From positions 122,597-186,596 of the forward strand of contig CAZHMD010000004.1 in the NCBI GenBank assembly GCA_964533735.1: a stretch of 64,000 bases of DNA, written 5' to 3'. Of this stretch, positions 61,670-64,000 are shown one piece after another. The notes beneath the pieces were generated by a model. It was not told the origin of the DNA and made no database searches. It worked only from the letters and a program-made list of their open reading frames with translations. Source of the DNA: UBA6107 sp964533735 (GTDB lineage: Bacteria; Chloroflexota; Anaerolineae; Anaerolineales; Anaerolineaceae). The first letter of the stretch is position 1; each line of letters opens with the position of its first letter. Made by a program: the position numbers and the translations under genes.

Positions 61670-62632
61670 ATGGCATTGGAAATTCTTGAACGGCTGGCAA
61701 ATTCAGAGGATCCATCCATCCGCTATATTTTTAGCACCGAGGTCCTCGGAAAAGAGGTGGATGACCCTGAGGTCAAAGCTGTCCGGCAGGCCATCGTGAG
61801 CTCGCCCAATGTTGTCCAGATGTTGGCGCCGCGCAATTCAGATGGAACCTTCCCATGGCATGCCTACTCCAAATGGCGCGGTGCGTTTTGGACGCTTCTC
61901 CAGCTGGTCGACCTGGGTTATCCGCCGGGAGACCAATCCCTCCTGCCCCTCATGGAGCAGAATTATGCCTGGCTCCTGGATGCCGACCGCTTAAAACGCA
62001 TCCCCCAGATCGATGGCAAATACCGCCGCTGCGCGCTGCAGGAGGCGAGTGTTGTCCTTACCGCCATCAAGTTGGACTTGATGGATGAGAGGGTACACCA
62101 ACTTATTGATTTGCTATTGAAGTGGCAGTGGCCCGATGGCGGTTGGAATTGCGATAAAAACCCGACCGCATCCCATTCCTCCTTCTACGAAACCTGGCTT
62201 CCCCTGCGCACTCTGCACGCTTATGCACAACAATTTGAGAATAAGCAAGCCCGGCAGGCTGCTGCGCGTGCAGCCGAGATCTTTCTCTCCAGGAACCTGT
62301 ACAAACGCAAAGAAGATGGAACCATCATGGTTAAAGGATTCACCCAGCTGGCGTTTCCCCCTTATTGGCATTACGACATTCTCGCCGGGCTGCGTGTGAT
62401 GGCCGAAATCGGCAAATTGAGCGATCCGCGCTGCAAGGATGCGCTGGACCTGTTAGCCTCCAAACAGCTTCCGGATGGCGGCTTTGCAGCCGAAGTGAAA
62501 TATTACCAGGTGACCGACCGCGAGGTTTCCGGACTCTCGCCGGTAAAATGGGGACCGGTCGGTACAACTAAATCAAATGACCATGTGTCTGTCAGGGCGC
62601 TGGGTCTGCTCAAAAAAGCCGGCAGGCTTTAG
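61670..62632 (+). CDS. Prenyltransferase/squalene-cyclase-like alpha-alpha toroid protein
   Basis: A 320-residue protein with repeats of the terpenoid-cyclase toroid type: WQWPDGGWNCDKN, SSFYETWLPLRTLHAYAQQF, ALDLLASKQLPDGGF. It lacks the DxDD motif of squalene-hopene cyclases and is about half their length, so cyclase activity is unlikely. Twelve bases after the esterase, with AGGAGG upstream. Function unknown. Confidence 0.7.
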   Translation: MALEILERLANSEDPSIRYIFSTEVLGKEVDDPEVKAVRQAIVSSPNVVQMLAPRNSDGTFPWHAYSKWRGAFWTLLQLVDLGYPPGDQSLLPLMEQNYAWLLDADRLKRIPQIDGKYRRCALQEASVVLTAIKLDLMDERVHQLIDLLLKWQWPDGGWNCDKNPTASHSSFYETWLPLRTLHAYAQQFENKQARQAAARAAEIFLSRNLYKRKEDGTIMVKGFTQLAFPPYWHYDILAGLRVMAEIGKLSDPRCKDALDLLASKQLPDGGFAAEVKYYQVTDREVSGLSPVKWGPVGTTKSNDHVSVRALGLLKKAGRL

Positions 62633-62658
62633 TCATTCTCAAGGGAGAGATATCAATT

Positions 62659-63081
62659 GTGAAAATCCCCAACAAAGTACGCTATCTCAACAAGAAGTTC
62701 ACTAACCACCTCATGATGCCAATTGCCGGCAAAAAACACAGCCCTATCGTCATCATGGAGCATGTGGGCCGGCTGAGTGGCAGGCTCTACCGCGTTCCGC
62801 TCCTGGCTGCCGCGTACGGCGGCGGATACATGTTTGCCCTCACCTATGGTCCGCAGGTCGATTGGTACCGGAACGTTCTTCACTCCGGTGAAGGCAAACT
62901 GACTGTGAACGGTAGGGTGATTCAACTGGTATCTCCTGAGTGGGTCTCTAAGGAGATCGGTCAAAAAGCCTTCGGGCAACCGGTAAGCACGATCTTAAGA
63001 TGGATCGATATCCGCGATTTTTTCTTCATGCGCTGCAAGGTAGTCACGGAAGGAACAAAAAAGAGTGATGGACAACAATAA
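62659..63081 (+). CDS. Deazaflavin (F420)-dependent nitroreductase-like protein
   Basis: A 140-residue split-barrel protein of the DDN/DUF385 type: VIMEHVGRLSGRLYRVPLLAA, WYRNVLHSGEGKLTVNGR and FGQPVSTILRW match the pattern. Mycobacterial members use F420H2. F420 use here is inferred. GTG start at 62659; the end overlaps the next gene by 14 bases. Confidence 0.8.
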   Translation: MKIPNKVRYLNKKFTNHLMMPIAGKKHSPIVIMEHVGRLSGRLYRVPLLAAAYGGGYMFALTYGPQVDWYRNVLHSGEGKLTVNGRVIQLVSPEWVSKEIGQKAFGQPVSTILRWIDIRDFFFMRCKVVTEGTKKSDGQQ

Positions 63082-63769
63082 GAAGAGCGAACATACCGGA
63101 TTCATCCTCAATCGGGCGATATTCCGCCTCGTGGTAACGGCGTTGCTGGTCGCTTTTGGCTGGTTGGCGGGGTGGTATCTCCAGGGGCATACAATTTCCT
63201 CCTGGCGGCAGTCCAATTATTTTGCAGATCCCTTCCGCATCGCGTTCCTGGTTTTCTTGATCATCGAGGTTGTCATCATCACCTTCTTGGCCCCTCGCAC
63301 GGCCCTGGTCACGGATGAGAGAGCCCGCAGCTGGTACCACTCGCGCCTGGTCATGTGGGAAACCTTGCTGGTGTTGTCGGTCTTCAGTGATTGCATGCGT
63401 ATTCTTCCCATTGGTGCAGGCTCATCACCCCGGTGGATAGGGATGGCCTTATTGTTGATCGGCTTGCTCCTTTACGCCTGTGCTGGCGCTTCGCGCAGGC
63501 TGGAGTTTCAAAAAAACCCGCAAAAGCTATTTCCCACGGGAGGGATCTTCAGGGTGATACGCTTTCCCGAATCGCTTGCTGCTATTTTTTATGCCTTTGG
63601 CACCGCCCTGGTATTCAATGCCTGGGCTGGGATTTTTATCGCGGTGATCTCCGTTATCGTTATTGCTGGTTTTGTAAACGCCCAGGATGAAAGCCTTTTA
63701 ACGACCATTCGCTCGCCATGGGCAGAATATCAGACCCGCACAAAGCGCATTGTCCCTTTCATCTGGTGA
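63068..63769 (+). CDS. Isoprenylcysteine/phospholipid methyltransferase-like membrane protein
   Basis: A 233-residue membrane protein with about five segments. The C-terminal region GIFRVIRFPESLAAIFYAFG, then ESLLTTIRSPWAEYQTRTKRIVPF, has the ICMT/PEMT pattern (G-x-Y/F-R-x-x-R-x-P, later E and Y-x-x-Y-x-x-R). The canonical RHP is RFP here, so SAM binding is likely but not certain. Begins at ATG 63068 inside the end of the reductase gene. Confidence 0.7.
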   Translation: MDNNKKSEHTGFILNRAIFRLVVTALLVAFGWLAGWYLQGHTISSWRQSNYFADPFRIAFLVFLIIEVVIITFLAPRTALVTDERARSWYHSRLVMWETLLVLSVFSDCMRILPIGAGSSPRWIGMALLLIGLLLYACAGASRRLEFQKNPQKLFPTGGIFRVIRFPESLAAIFYAFGTALVFNAWAGIFIAVISVIVIAGFVNAQDESLLTTIRSPWAEYQTRTKRIVPFIW

Positions 63770-63951
63770 TGTACCGCTGTCCATCGAATAGAACAATTGC
63801 TCCTTGACGCTTTAGGGGGAGTAAGATATAAACAATCCGTTCACCCGAGGGTGAATTTTTAAATTAGACCAGCCTCTTACCTTGTCGAAGGGTCAAGGCT
63901 TTGGTATAATCTAGCACGCTCTTTATAAACCTAAGTTCGGACCAAAGGTCT
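63770..63951 (+). promoter_or_regulatory. Intergenic region with the tRNA-Thr promoter
   Basis: A strong promoter is present at 63882-63910: TTGTCG (63882-63887), 17 bases, TATAAT (63905-63910). Transcription would begin about 35 bases before the tRNA. The dyad CACCCGAGGGTG (63842-63853) is a short palindrome of unknown role. Confidence 0.65.
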
Positions 63952-64000
63952 GCCGACATAGCTCAGCTGGTAGAGCAGCCGCCTTGTAAGCGGCAGGTCA
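63952..64000 (+). tRNA. tRNA-Thr (anticodon TGT), cut by window end
   Basis: Acceptor 5' strand GCCGACA (63952-63958), D stem GCTC/GAGC with loop AGCTGGTA, anticodon stem GCCGC/GCGGC (63978-63982 with 63990-63994) around the loop CTTGTAA, anticodon TGT at 63985-63987. The variable loop begins AGGTC and the T arm lies beyond the window. Confidence 0.9.

Overview
The window looks like a bacterial chromosome segment from the Chloroflexota, most likely class Anaerolineae. The pointers are the gene style: Thr/Pro-rich (TPT-type) extracellular tails, a PhzF/PfkB/esterase cluster, an MscL with a C-terminal zinc ribbon, DUF4190 proteins, many GTG/TTG starts, a deazaflavin-type reductase and an archaeal-type AspRS. 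The taxonomic call is an inference from gene content. DNA is about half G+C, genes are tightly packed with many ATGA/TGATG overlaps, and I see no insertion sequence, prophage, integrase or CRISPR array.

Layout. 1-7.3 kb: end of a DUF5666-type secreted protein; a RIO1-family kinase behind what looks like a transcription attenuator with its own leader peptide; an unusual CDF-like metal transporter under a dyad operator; HIT, nitroreductase, two GNATs, a lipoprotein, adenosine deaminase and a sugar-nucleotide epimerase. 7.3-18.3 kb: a run headed by a DNA glycosylase that continues with dehydrogenase E1 alpha and beta and a remarkable lipoyl / subunit-binding / sugar-acyltransferase fusion, then bactofilin, a CPBP membrane protein, ProRS, a DegT aminotransferase and membrane proteins. 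18.4-21.5 kb: three Tad-type pilus/surface genes. 21.5-29.4 kb: an atypical response regulator, a BFN-type nuclease, the replication trio DnaB, DnaD-like and a helicase loader with two AAA+ domains, MscL, an MFS carrier and a secreted protein.

29.5-37 kb (minus strand): a large TPR protein, DNA polymerase I and an 801-residue protein whose ends are a receiver-like domain and a catalytically dead IS200-type (Y1) transposase fold. 37-40.6 kb: UDP-ManNAc dehydrogenase, UDP-GlcNAc 2-epimerase and a glycosyltransferase. 40.6-48.1 kb (minus): a small membrane protein, a solute-binding lipoprotein, three tandem M42 aminopeptidases, a membrane protein, and a chelatase ChlI/ChlD gene joined by a clear -1 ribosomal frameshift signal. 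48-64 kb: two DUF4190 proteins, B12-binding mutase subunit plus MeaB, AspRS, GNAT, PRPP synthetase, Fpg, sigma factor, YceD, RdgB, RarA, a PhzF-kinase-esterase-cyclase-like cluster, two small redox/membrane proteins, and a tRNA-Thr cut by the window end.

Most noteworthy: (1) an E1 alpha/beta pair followed directly by a lipoyl-domain protein in which the usual E2 acyl-CoA transferase core is replaced by a left-handed beta-helix sugar N-acyltransferase, suggesting acyl transfer from lipoamide to an amino sugar; (2) the domesticated dead-transposase fusion next to polA; (3) the chlID frameshift cassette; (4) the attenuator-like leader of the RIO1 kinase; (5) the double-AAA+ helicase loader; (6) several promoters so close to start codons that the transcripts should be leaderless.
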